From NCBI RefSeq assembly GCF_000264785.1, contig NZ_AFJI01000103.1, positions 1 through 64,000 of the forward strand: a stretch of 64,000 bases of DNA. The letters run 5' to 3'. A program made the position numbers and the translations under genes. Positions 1 through 6,737 of this stretch are shown here, in pieces; position 1 is the stretch's first letter; every line of letters starts with the position of its first letter. The notes under the pieces are model-generated. The model searched no databases and had not been told where the DNA came from. It worked only from the letters and a program-made list of their open reading frames with translations. Source of the stretch: Edwardsiella ictaluri ATCC 33202 (GTDB lineage Bacteria; Pseudomonadota; Gammaproteobacteria; Enterobacterales; Enterobacteriaceae).

Positions 1-270
1 TGGTTCGAAAGAGCCATCACGATCACGCGGCGTGCGTAGTTCCAGAGGGCCATCACCGGTGGTAACGGTCTTTGTGGAATAGCCATTGCGGGAGTTGGCA
101 CCCGGTTTAGGCTGATTTTTATCGTAGCCCAGATGGTGGGACATTTCGGCGTTGAGAGCCGCCTCAACGCTGATTTTCTTCAGCAGGCGATCGAACTGGC
201 TGAGATCGTCAGGGGTTTTGAGATTTTTGGCCAGTTCGTTAGCCAGAGCCTGCAACTGTTTTTCGTTCAT
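1..270 (-). CDS. IS256-family (mutator-type) transposase, N-terminal part, cut by window edge
   Basis: Reverse-strand reading frame opening at 270 with MNEKQLQALANELAKN and running off the left edge. It contains the segment FDRLLKKISVEAALNAEMSH and a following GYDKNQ stretch, typical of the N-terminus of IS256-family transposases, which act by a DDE mechanism. Only about 90 residues are visible, so the catalytic residues lie outside the window and completeness cannot be judged. The family call rests on recognised N-terminal sequence. Confidence 0.85.
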   Translation of the reverse strand, partial: MNEKQLQALANELAKNLKTPDDLSQFDRLLKKISVEAALNAEMSHHLGYDKNQPKPGANSRNGYSTKTVTTGDGPLELRTPRDRDGSFEP

Positions 271-342
271 AAAGTAACCTGCTTTTGATGTTGGATTGAA
301 CATATCAAAATCAGGCAATTACACAAATTTATGTACAGGCTC
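1..342 (-). mobile_element. IS256-family insertion sequence, left part missing
   Basis: Terminal portion of the element that carries the transposase above. Upstream of its ATG lies a leader ending in a sequence that reads, from the outer end inward on the reverse strand, GAGCCTGTACATAAATTTGT, resembling IS256-group terminal inverted repeats. I place the outer boundary near 342. The partner end is not in the window. Confidence 0.6.
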
Positions 343-375
343 GGATAGAACCAGGCTATTTTTAACCGCCAGTGA

Positions 376-404
376 TCCCGGCATCAGCGTCGGGATCGTT
401 TTAT
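376..404 (+). terminator. Possible Rho-independent terminator
   Basis: A 7-bp stem (GATCCCG / CGGGATC) with a 10-base loop is followed by GTTTT. It sits just outside the IS256 end in an otherwise featureless AT-rich stretch (343-544). The T run is short, so function is uncertain. Confidence 0.3.
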
Positions 405-544
405 CAGCCGCTACACTTACCCAATAAGAGAAAATGGATTTGCTGTTAATTGCAGTATAACAAAAAGTTAATATTTTCTTTCATCTTATCATGCTCATAC
501 CATATTACTGCCGCAGCACGACGCTGTGGCGAATTAATAATTTA

Positions 545-1045
545 TTATTCACACTCATCTTGTCCAAATGTTTTGTATGTGGGGAAGTGAAAATTATCGT
601 TATATAGATACCTAAATGCCGAAACTTCAGGTAATAGATTTCTTCTGTTACCCCAATTATAGACATGTGTCTCTAGCGGAATATCATTACTGACGGTATT
701 TATGTTTGAAGAGTTCAATGCGGGAGAGTGCGTGAAGATGAGTAGCTTTTCTGCTACAGAGATCTGCTCGCTCCACTCCTTATCGGAAACTTCCTCATTT
801 CCAGCAAATCGTCCAACATAAAATTTTAGTTCATTTTCATCTTGCACATATCCCCATTTGGCATGTTGAGGAATACGAACGCCAAATGTTTGATATGTGG
901 CTTGACCTATGTATAATAAGACGTTTGAACCATAAACCGTATGAACTCCATAGGCTTGGTATAGGCCATAGTCTTTTCCAGAGTTCATGTTCTTAATTTG
1001 TTCTAGTGAGTATGGGCCATTCCATTGGATATGTATCTTTTTCAT
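545..1045 (-). CDS. GIY-YIG-like hypothetical protein
   Basis: A 166-residue protein that I recognise only at fold level. Residues 27-29 GLY and 45-47 YIG match the two-strand signature of GIY-YIG nucleases, followed by Arg57, Glu99 in a helix (SEQISVAEKLLI) and Asn111 (SPALNSS). This is the usual order of the catalytic Arg, metal-binding Glu and final Asn. GIY-YIG proteins cut DNA in repair, homing, restriction and Holliday-junction processing; the role here is unknown. The gene is AT-rich compared with the core region and stands alone between an IS256 end and an IS407-type element, which suggests horizontal acquisition. The lack of any N- or C-terminal DNA-binding domain makes a small stand-alone nuclease the simplest reading. 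Confidence 0.6.
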   Translation of the reverse strand: MKKIHIQWNGPYSLEQIKNMNSGKDYGLYQAYGVHTVYGSNVLLYIGQATYQTFGVRIPQHAKWGYVQDENELKFYVGRFAGNEEVSDKEWSEQISVAEKLLIFTHSPALNSSNINTVSNDIPLETHVYNWGNRRNLLPEVSAFRYLYNDNFHFPTYKTFGQDECE

Positions 1046-1188
1046 ATTATTAGCATTAACCTTCGCTATAATTGTTTATTGATTCGATATAATCGATTTT
1101 TGTAATTTGTTTGTGAGGTAAAGTGTGGTTTTTTATGCGCTAGTTGTTCTCACTTTTGATCTCCCCCCAATATTAGGGCATGGCTAAA

Positions 1189-2055
1189 TCAGAGATCCGG
1201 GCCTTTTTGCAGGATTTGGATGAATTCCTCCGGAGTCTGGTTATTTAACGATGAATGGGGTCTGCTTCGATTATATTCCTGTCGCCACTGCTCGATCTTT
1301 TCCTGCGCATCGTCCAGTGACAGGAACCAATGAACGTTCAGACACTCATCCCGAACACTGCCGTTAAATGACTCGATCAGCGCATTATCCGTCGGTTTTC
1401 CCGGCCGTGAGAAGTCCATTGTTATACCATTTTCATATGCCCAGTGATCCAGCGCTTTAGATATAAATTCACTGCCATTGTCTGTCTGAAGCCGTTCGGG
1501 AACCCGCTGTCTTAACGCTTTTAAACGCGCCATCACCGTGACGACATCTTCCCCACGTAGCCCCTGACCTACATGGATCGCCAGGCACTCACGACTAAAA
1601 TTATCGACTACAGTCAATGCACGGATACGGCGTCCGTTGAACAGATTATCAGCAACGAAGTCCATGCTCCAGCACTGGTCTATGGCCGTCACTTCCGGAC
1701 GGACGCTTCTCTGCCGGGCTGTCACATGCCGTCGGGGGCGTTTCGTCCGTAAATTCAGACCTTCCTGACAATAAATTCGGTGTGTTTTCTTATGATTAAT
1801 CAGCCAACCTTCGCGGCGTAGAAGAATATGAATACGCTGAACTCCGTAGCGAATGCGGGTTTCAGCTATTTCCCTTATCCGTAAGGTGACGGCCCGATCA
1901 TCACGGCAGCTACGATAGTTATACACCGTGCGGCTTTGCATCATCAGACGGCAACCCCGACGTAACCCGATACGGTAGGCCTCCAACAGCCAGGCGATGG
2001 CCTCGCGCTTCTGCGCCGGCCTTAGAACTTTTTTTTGATAACCTCCTGCAGCATC
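1189..2055 (-). CDS. IS3-family transposase OrfB (catalytic, made by -1 frameshift)
   Basis: The integrase half of the element. It has an HTH_21-like segment ([20 protein letters not shown]), then an rve/DDE core with Asp in MDFVADN, Asp in TDNGSEF and Glu in LIESFNGS, spaced as in IS3-family enzymes. The C-terminus is [18 protein letters not shown]. The open frame extends upstream to 2169, but meaningful similarity begins where orfA ends, so I place the joined region near 2055 at the A8G slippery run. No internal stop is seen, so the element may be active. Confidence 0.85.
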   Translation of the reverse strand, partial: DAAGGYQKKVLRPAQKREAIAWLLEAYRIGLRRGCRLMMQSRTVYNYRSCRDDRAVTLRIREIAETRIRYGVQRIHILLRREGWLINHKKTHRIYCQEGLNLRTKRPRRHVTARQRSVRPEVTAIDQCWSMDFVADNLFNGRRIRALTVVDNFSRECLAIHVGQGLRGEDVVTVMARLKALRQRVPERLQTDNGSEFISKALDHWAYENGITMDFSRPGKPTDNALIESFNGSVRDECLNVHWFLSLDDAQEKIEQWRQEYNRSRPHSSLNNQTPEEFIQILQKGPDL

Positions 2056-2288
2056 TCTTTGTCCAAACTTAAATCTGCCACCAGACGTTTCAAACGTAGA
2101 TTTTCTTCCTCGAGCTGGCGCAAACGACGCAATTCGGTTACGCCCATGCCGCCAAACTTTTTTTTCCAATTGTAAAAAGTGGCCTCAGAAATTCCCATCT
2201 TTCTGCAGACTTCCTCCACTCGAGTGCCGGTTTCGGCCTGTTTCAGAGCAAAAGCAACCTGTTCCTCGGTATAACGTGTCTTTTTCAT
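2022..2288 (-). CDS. IS3-family transposase OrfA
   Basis: An 88-residue protein beginning [19 protein letters not shown], with an N-terminal helix-turn-helix ([20 protein letters not shown], residues 25-44) and a C-terminal leucine-zipper-like helix ([20 protein letters not shown]). This is the DNA-binding half of an IS407-type transposase. The frame ends right after a run of eight A residues followed by G (reverse strand, about 2029-2037), the usual slippery site at which ribosomes move -1 to make the OrfAB fusion transposase. OrfB lies in the -1 frame and overlaps. Confidence 0.88.
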   Translation of the reverse strand: MKKTRYTEEQVAFALKQAETGTRVEEVCRKMGISEATFYNWKKKFGGMGVTELRRLRQLEEENLRLKRLVADLSLDKEMLQEVIKKKF

Positions 2289-2376
2289 GCCAGATAACCT
2301 TCTTTTTTCAGGAAAATGAAGGCCGAAAGCTCTACTTTACACTGGTCCTTAACAAAGGGAAGAGATCACTAAGACT

Positions 2377-2609
2377 TCAGCCACTGAAATGTTTACTCCA
2401 AGCTGCTCTGATTTCATCGTCATGTTTCCTAACACTTTGCTCTAACTTGCTCAGGTTAACGATTGAACGGTTATAGCTGGTGGTTGGTTTTTAATCCAGA
2501 ATTTTGCCTCTCCAACCTTACCCACTACGTGGATGTGCGTTTTTTGCTCTTCGCGGGAGGAGAAGAAATAGAAGCGAAACCCTTTCTCGTTATATACCGC
2601 TGGACCCAT
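2377..2609 (-). pseudogene. DUF4160 family protein, frameshifted
   Basis: From the ATG at 2609 the frame reads MGPAVYNEKGFRFYFFSS, then KTHIHV and GEAKFWI, the hallmark segments of DUF4160 proteins, before stopping early after about 51 residues. The second half of the family continues in another frame (YNRSIVNLSKLEQSVRKHDD, then EIRAAWSKHFSG and a stop at 2377), so a single-base shift near 2460-2475 splits the gene. DUF4160 genes often pair with DUF2442 genes in toxin-antitoxin-like pairs; no DUF2442 partner is visible. An IS407-type element starts about 35 bp beyond its stop codon. Confidence 0.7.
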
Positions 2610-2641
2610 GATGTTTTCTGATAACTTAAACCAGAATGGTA

Positions 2642-2661
2642 ATTTACCATATATGGTAAAT
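2642..2661. promoter_or_regulatory. Perfect 20-bp palindrome upstream of the DUF4160 remnant
   Basis: ATTTACCATATATGGTAAAT is identical to its reverse complement. It sits 33 bp upstream of the DUF4160 start, where an operator of a self-regulating gene pair would be expected. That role is an inference; no regulator gene is recognisable next to it. Confidence 0.4.
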
Positions 2662-2748
2662 ATTGCTGATTTGGCATCACACTTTCATCCAGTGCGTTCA
2701 GCATCATCTTTTTTGATGACGGGCGGTCAAATTACCACCGCTGATTTT

Positions 2749-3088
2749 TCAGCGTAATGATAAATTCAAGCGGTGTCCGATCGTTGTCAATACCGTAGCC
2801 AGCGGGTCAAAACTGCAAATATGGCATCCCTGCGTGGAGGGGGGAGCACCGCCCTGAAGGTCGTGTAAGATCAGAGTGTGCTTGCCGGGGCTGCCATGGG
2901 CGAAATCGTGGGTATGCTGGCGACAGAGATTGGCAGAAACCGGTCGATAAACTGAGCGAGAAACAGACGGTCTCGCCCCTGGCTGCAGCCTTATAGGACA
3001 CGCCGGGGGCTCCGTTTGTGACCGTGGTTCAGTCGGGTAAGACGACGGTTTGGAATGACTATTTTGGCTTGAGTTAGTCACTCTGACA
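2749..3088 (+). pseudogene. CdiA/FhaB-type pre-toxin (VENN) module, decayed copy 1
   Basis: Read in shifting frames, the forward strand gives IVNTVASG, GAAMGEIVGMLATEI and GKTTVWNDYFGLS. These match the pre-toxin region that precedes the polymorphic toxin tip in contact-dependent inhibition (CdiA) and filamentous haemagglutinin proteins. The usual VENN tetrapeptide has become VWND, and several stops and frameshifts interrupt the reading. A better-preserved paralogue lies at 3887-4718. The gene is dead; it marks a former two-partner secretion locus. Confidence 0.65.
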
Positions 3089-3193
3089 TTAATTATCTCT
3101 GGTGACGCTCATCTGAATAATAATAAATAATTATGCTTACTTAGACACCAATGTGATATCACAATAGACAAGCCTCCAAAAACGCTGTATTTA
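2853..3193 (+). repeat. Direct repeat, copy 1 (pre-toxin module plus 3' flank)
   Basis: Diverged direct repeat of 4459-4823. Shared stretches include GGGCGAAATCGTGGGTATGCTGGCGA-type sequence, the CGGTCGATAAACTGAGCGAG segment and, beyond the coding part, a flank ending AAAACGCTGTATT. Because the similarity continues past the coding part, the duplication covered at least 340 bp. Confidence 0.7.
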
Positions 3194-3196
3194 AGA

Positions 3197-3463
3197 GTGG
3201 GTTCACTTAGTTATCCGGCGTTCCCGGGAGAGATCGGGGGAGAGTGGGGAAAACCGGAAATCGGGGGCAGCATGGTGGGGCGGTCTTATGAACCCGGCAA
3301 CGTGGCTGAAGGTTTTGCCGACACCCACGGCTTTATAGGCAGTCAGCTGCCCGGATTTTATAAGTCAGAAGAAAGCGCCTCCCACGGTCGGGGGCTAATG
3401 ACGAATGTTGTCGCAGATGCTTGGGCGGCGCGACCATTCCGCTGGCGGCACGTTTTGTCGTGA
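3197..3463 (+). pseudogene. Orphan fragment in the CDI remnant (former toxin-tip region)
   Basis: An 88-codon open stretch reading GGSMVGRSYEPGNVAEGFAD and THGFIGSQLPGFYKSEESAS. It lies directly after decayed VENN copy 1, where the variable toxin tip of CdiA/FhaB would be. It has no ribosome binding site or convincing start of its own, so I treat it as a displaced piece of the haemagglutinin gene. I do not recognise the toxin family. Confidence 0.4.
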
Positions 3464-3517
3464 GTGGAGTCGTCTCATCAGAATTGCTGAAATTTATTTT
3501 TGCGACGGAGAAATAAG

Positions 3518-3886
3518 ATGAAAAGAATTTTACCGTTGGCAGCAGTATGCCTGTTGGCAGGTTGTCAGACTTTCTTTATCGGCAGCGGTATGGATTCAAC
3601 CAATAATACCTCTGTGCCTTATATTCAGAGAATCCAGAAAGCCGACACGGTTGGTCATACTGATCCAGAACAACGTAAAATGGATATTTATGCCTGTGGA
3701 GTAGGGCCTTCTGCAGATTTAAATGATAAGCGCTGGCAGCCAGCTAATGGATATCCAAATCTTTCTGTAAAAGACAGGGCTGGAAAAAGGGATAAGCTAG
3801 AACATTGCATGGAAGGTAAAGGGTATATTGTATTTGGCTTTGAAGAATGTGGATCACAAAAAGACCCAACCGGGCTGTGCAATTAG
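3518..3886 (+). CDS. Small cysteine-containing lipoprotein in the CDI remnant
   Basis: A 122-residue protein with a lipoprotein signal peptide MKRILPLAAVCLLAGC (Cys16 lipidated; lipobox LAGC). The start is set by GACGGAGAAATAAG before the ATG at 3518. The mature part has further Cys residues in YACGVG, EHCMEG, EECGSQ and the C-terminal LCN, suggesting disulfide bonds in the periplasm. It is the only intact frame in the decayed CDI/haemagglutinin locus and sits after a toxin-tip remnant, so it may be an orphan immunity or accessory protein; that is inference from position. I do not recognise a named family. Confidence 0.65.
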   Translation: MKRILPLAAVCLLAGCQTFFIGSGMDSTNNTSVPYIQRIQKADTVGHTDPEQRKMDIYACGVGPSADLNDKRWQPANGYPNLSVKDRAGKRDKLEHCMEGKGYIVFGFEECGSQKDPTGLCN

Positions 3887-4718
3887 CGGCCTGAATTTCG
3901 GCATTCTGGGTTACTTGGCTGAATTCTGTGTGGCTGATGCCAATCATAATGGACGCGCCTGCGGTATGACGCAGTCAGCCGTCTCTGACGGCGCGATCAT
4001 CGTGCATGATCGGGCTAACCAGCAGCAGAATGTCGACACGCTGGCGCGTGATATTATCCGTGTATACTGGTCCTATCCCCTACCTTTAACAAGGATAAAA
4101 CGCAGGCGTGCCTGCTGCAGGTCTCACCTGATTGGTGAGATAGGTAATCAGGTGGCAGGTATTGCGCGGAGACAGGGTGAGATTGCCGGTGAGAAAACGA
4201 AACGTGATCCGGCAGCCCTGATTCAGGCCCATACCGAGCCGGCAGCTACCGACAAACCGCTCATCGGGCAGAATATGGCTGGTGTATAGCACCGGCAGGG
4301 CGTCTTCGGGAATGGGAAAATACCAACAGGGTATTCAGGCGGCCACTGCGGCGACATCCCATATATTGCAGATGTGGTGAAAGCGATGACTACAGGCCGA
4401 TCACTGGAGAGTTGAATAAGACTGCAACTATAGCGGTCCATACGGTGGTGAACGCCGCCATGAAGGTCGCACAAGGTCAGAGCGCGCTTTCCGGGGCTGC
4501 CACGGGCGAAATCGTGGGTATGCTGGCGATAGAGATATACCAGAAACCGGTCGATAAACTGAGCGAGAAGCAGACGGTTTAGTCCCCGGTGACTGTTGTG
4601 CTGCCGGACTTATTGGCTGTCTTATAGGCAATGCTGGGGATTCCGTTTTGACCATGGCCCGGTCGAGCAAGGCGGCGGTTGAGAATAACGCTCTGGGATT
4701 TAACCAGTCATGTCGATA
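3887..4718 (+). pseudogene. CdiA/FhaB-type haemagglutinin, decayed pre-toxin region with VENN motif
   Basis: The forward strand encodes, with frameshifts and stops, DGAIIVHDRANQQQNVDTLA, EIGNQVAGIARRQGEIAGEK, GIQAATAATSHI, ELNKTATIAVHTVVNAAMKV, then AATGEIVGMLA and finally SKAAVENNALGFNQ. These are successive parts of the region before the toxin tip in CdiA/FhaB proteins, ending with an intact VENN tetrapeptide near 4680. The reading closes soon after, so no toxin domain follows. Nothing upstream supplies a start, signal peptide or TpsB transporter. Confidence 0.7.
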
Positions 4719-4823
4719 TTAATCATTCCTAGTGATGAGCTGCAGAATAATAATAATTTGTTATGCCTATTTAGATACCAATGCAATATCGCAATATGAC
4801 ATGCCATTAAAAACGCTGTATTA
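4459..4823 (+). repeat. Direct repeat, copy 2 (pre-toxin module plus 3' flank)
   Basis: Partner of 2853-3193, with the same orientation and order of shared segments. This copy keeps the VENN motif and fewer stops, so it is the less degraded one. Confidence 0.7.
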
Positions 4824-5129
4824 TCATATCTCAGTTCATTTGTTAGCCAGCCAATAACCAGCTGGCATTTATTTTATTATCTATCCGTTGTGGGTAATAG
4901 GGTAATAGGGTAAGAGATTTTCTCTTTTCTCTGATTAGCACAATACACATAATTTCTAAGAAATGCAGATTGCTCTGCGTCAGCATGAACAAGGGCAACG
5001 GGGTTAAAAAAGGCAACACCGCTACGTCACGCGGATAGAACGCTGAATGCGCGCCTGAACCACTACACAGAAAGGTGTATAGATAGGGAGGATTTGTGGT
5101 GGCGAATGTTAGTAATAACCTGAACCTAA
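4824..5129. other. Non-coding stretch with a short tandem repeat
   Basis: No gene recognised. A tandem 8-bp unit, GGGTAATA, is repeated nearly three times around 4890-4914. The rest is AT-rich between the VENN remnant and the MITE-like repeat. Confidence 0.5.
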
Positions 5130-5273
5130 AAGCCTATCCCAGTAGGCATATATTGTTGCAGCCCGTTTGGATACAGGCAGCGAGCAACAACCGGAGCATA
5201 CACGCAGTATATGAAAATGATGAGCACAGCCCCGGCCCGAAATGGTAAATCAAATAGCAGAATGGGATAGTCC
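5130..5273 (-). repeat. MITE-like dispersed repeat, copy A
   Basis: A 144-bp sequence whose reverse complement matches 41684-41827 closely. Its ends are inverted repeats built on GCCTATCCCA and TAGGC. It has no coding capacity. This pattern (short, terminal inverted repeats, dispersed, non-coding) is that of a miniature inverted-repeat element moved in trans; the mobilising transposase is not identified. Confidence 0.7.
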
Positions 5274-5289
5274 CTAAGCAGTGAGCAGT

Positions 5290-5530
5290 TCATTGATAAT
5301 TATAAAACCAGACAAGCTCGCCTCTGCGCTGGGGGAGCATCGGTTTCGCCGCCAGCCGCGATAAGATGCAGCGTACGTATGCCTCGCTAGATAGCGATAC
5401 CGGTATTTTTACCGCTAAAGGCGGTTTTGATATCACCGTGGATAATCATACCCAGCGGGACGGGGGGTTATCGCCTCTACCGTCAGCGGTAACAACAATA
5501 GAACAATAGGTTGGAGACAGGCATGCGCGG
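5290..5530 (+). pseudogene. Filamentous haemagglutinin/CdiA repeat fragment
   Basis: The forward strand reads SIGFAASRDKMQRTYASLDS followed by DTGIFTAKGGFDITVDNHTQ, matching the repeat segments in the central shaft of CdiA/FhaB exoproteins, where these words precede the ASTA-type turn. It is separated from the VENN remnants by a MITE-like repeat and soon breaks into stops. It comes from upstream of the pre-toxin in the protein but lies downstream on the DNA, so the locus has been rearranged as well as decayed. Confidence 0.6.
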
Positions 5531-5627
5531 CTGGACGGATATCCGTAACGAAAGTAAAACATCCGATGATCGCCATACCGTAGTGATGTTGGGCCGAGTG
5601 GGGGGGTGAGGTGATGAAAACCGCGAC

Positions 5628-5849
5628 GTGACGTCGGCTATCGGGACCGTGCAGGCGGAGGATGTTCATCGTCAGATAAGTAAGTATATCGGTGATAAAC
5701 AGGCTACGGCTCGCCTGGAGTTAAGGGAAGATTTGGACAGTCAGGATGAGGTGAAACGCCAGTGGGCGCTGGAGAATATTTACAACCTACGGTATCAGCG
5801 GCGTTTATTTGGCTGGTATTGCACGATTTATGCGGAGAATTATCAATAA
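5628..5849 (+). CDS. Short orphan reading frame, possibly a gene remnant
   Basis: A 73-codon frame with the segments VHRQISKYIGDKQATARLEL and WALENIYNLRYQRRLFGWYC. It ends just ahead of the ail-like gene's ribosome binding site. It lacks a clear Shine-Dalgarno sequence and I do not recognise it. Codon use looks protein-like in the second half, so it may be the 3' end of a disrupted gene. Confidence 0.3.
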   Translation: MTSAIGTVQAEDVHRQISKYIGDKQATARLELREDLDSQDEVKRQWALENIYNLRYQRRLFGWYCTIYAENYQ

Positions 5850-5862
5850 TAAGGAGATGATA

Positions 5863-6408
5863 ATGAAAAAAATGTTGGTTATACCGTTGATTGCAGCGGG
5901 TTTTATGGTGAGTACTCTGGCATTGGCGGAGACGCAAACCGTCTCTCTGGGTTACGCGCATATCAAGCCTCAGGAAGAAAAGGCCTTGAACGGTGCAATA
6001 CTTGGCTATCGGTATGAGTTTGACGATGACTGGGGCGTGTTGGGCAATGTTACCTTTGCCAAAGGTGACACAAAAGAAACCGACGATTTCGCTAAAGGCG
6101 ATTTTAAATATTATTCACTGATGGCCGGGCCAACTTACCGGATTAATGAATACATCAGCGTATACGGCCAGCTGGGTCTGGCCTACTTCAACGCCAAATT
6201 TGAAGCCAATTATGACGATGGCTATAGCGAACACAGCAGCGCCTCAGTTACAGCGCTGGGCTGGGGGGCAGGATTCATTGTGAACCCGATGGATAATCTG
6301 GCCATTACTGTAGGTTATGAAGGAAGCCGGTTCAACTTCAATGGAGATAACGACGGCAGTAAGGTTTCAACCAATGGCTTTAACGTGAGCCTGGGATACC
6401 GTTTCTGA
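5863..6408 (+). CDS. Ail/OmpX-family outer membrane beta-barrel protein
   Basis: A 181-residue protein with a signal peptide cut after about residue 22 (STLALA|ETQ). Alternating hydrophobic strands follow: VSLGYAHIKP at the start, LNGAILGYRYEFDDDWGVLG, YYSLMAGPTYRINEYISVYG, GWGAGFIVNP and a C-terminal GFNVSLGYRF ending in Phe, the barrel signature recognised by the BAM machinery. Length and strand pattern fit the eight-stranded Ail/OmpX/PagC/Lom family, whose members aid adhesion, serum resistance or host-cell entry. The ATG at 5863 follows AAGGAGATGATA. It sits alone at the edge of the accessory zone. Which family member it is cannot be settled here. Confidence 0.85.
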   Translation: MKKMLVIPLIAAGFMVSTLALAETQTVSLGYAHIKPQEEKALNGAILGYRYEFDDDWGVLGNVTFAKGDTKETDDFAKGDFKYYSLMAGPTYRINEYISVYGQLGLAYFNAKFEANYDDGYSEHSSASVTALGWGAGFIVNPMDNLAITVGYEGSRFNFNGDNDGSKVSTNGFNVSLGYRF

Positions 6409-6572
6409 TACTGATAGTACGTTGTTGGTAACAGGGTGAAGACCCATACGCAATAGCAAGGCAACGCATTGCGTGCTACGCAGGCAGTCTTCGCGGCTGC
6501 CTGTCGGATAAGGTGATCCAACGTAATCTCATTCTGGTAACACTTTTAAAAGCGTTATCTCGGTTATCTTGA

Positions 6573-6702
6573 TATAATGATTGAGATTTATGTCATGTAA
6601 CATAGCGTTACGCTACGGTCATCATGAAACACTACGTAGATCACAACTCTCTATGTCCGCCTTTATTTATGGGGGAGCCATCAGGTCTAAGGCTCCTTTT
6701 TT
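6573..6702 (+). ncRNA. Candidate small RNA or short leader transcript
   Basis: An extended -10 element TGATATAAT (TATAAT at 6573-6578) is followed about 100 bp later by a strong terminator hairpin (6674-6702). Together they define a transcript of roughly 118 nt starting near 6585. It lies between the ail-like gene and the convergent 3' end of srmB. The -35 region is poor, as allowed with an extended -10. The only ORF starts at an ATG at 6624 without a Shine-Dalgarno sequence and runs through the terminator, so RNA is likelier than protein. Confidence 0.35.
6674..6702 (+). terminator. Rho-independent terminator
   Basis: GGAGCC / GGCTCC stem with an 11-base loop, then six T residues. It faces the srmB 3' end and would end the candidate small transcript or read-through from the ail-like gene. 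Confidence 0.65.
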
Positions 6703-6737
6703 ATCGCCCGCATCGCGCGGGCGGCGGTGACACGGGC

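Larger units (their letters stand above)
1182..2343 (-). mobile_element. IS3-family (IS407-type) insertion sequence, apparently complete
   Basis: Two overlapping transposase frames (orfA 2022-2288, orfB to 1189) are bracketed by imperfect terminal inverted repeats. The left end TAAATCAGAGATCCGGGCCT (1185 onward) aligns with the reverse complement of the right end, TAAAGTAGAGCTTTCGGCCT (about 2341 inward), at roughly 17 of 24 positions. The element lies just downstream of the frameshifted DUF4160 gene. I did not find a convincing target-site duplication by eye. Confidence 0.8.

Noticed and set aside
6480..6504. Hairpin CAGGCAG...CTGCCTG after the ail-like gene
   Set aside because: No T run follows, so I did not call a terminator.
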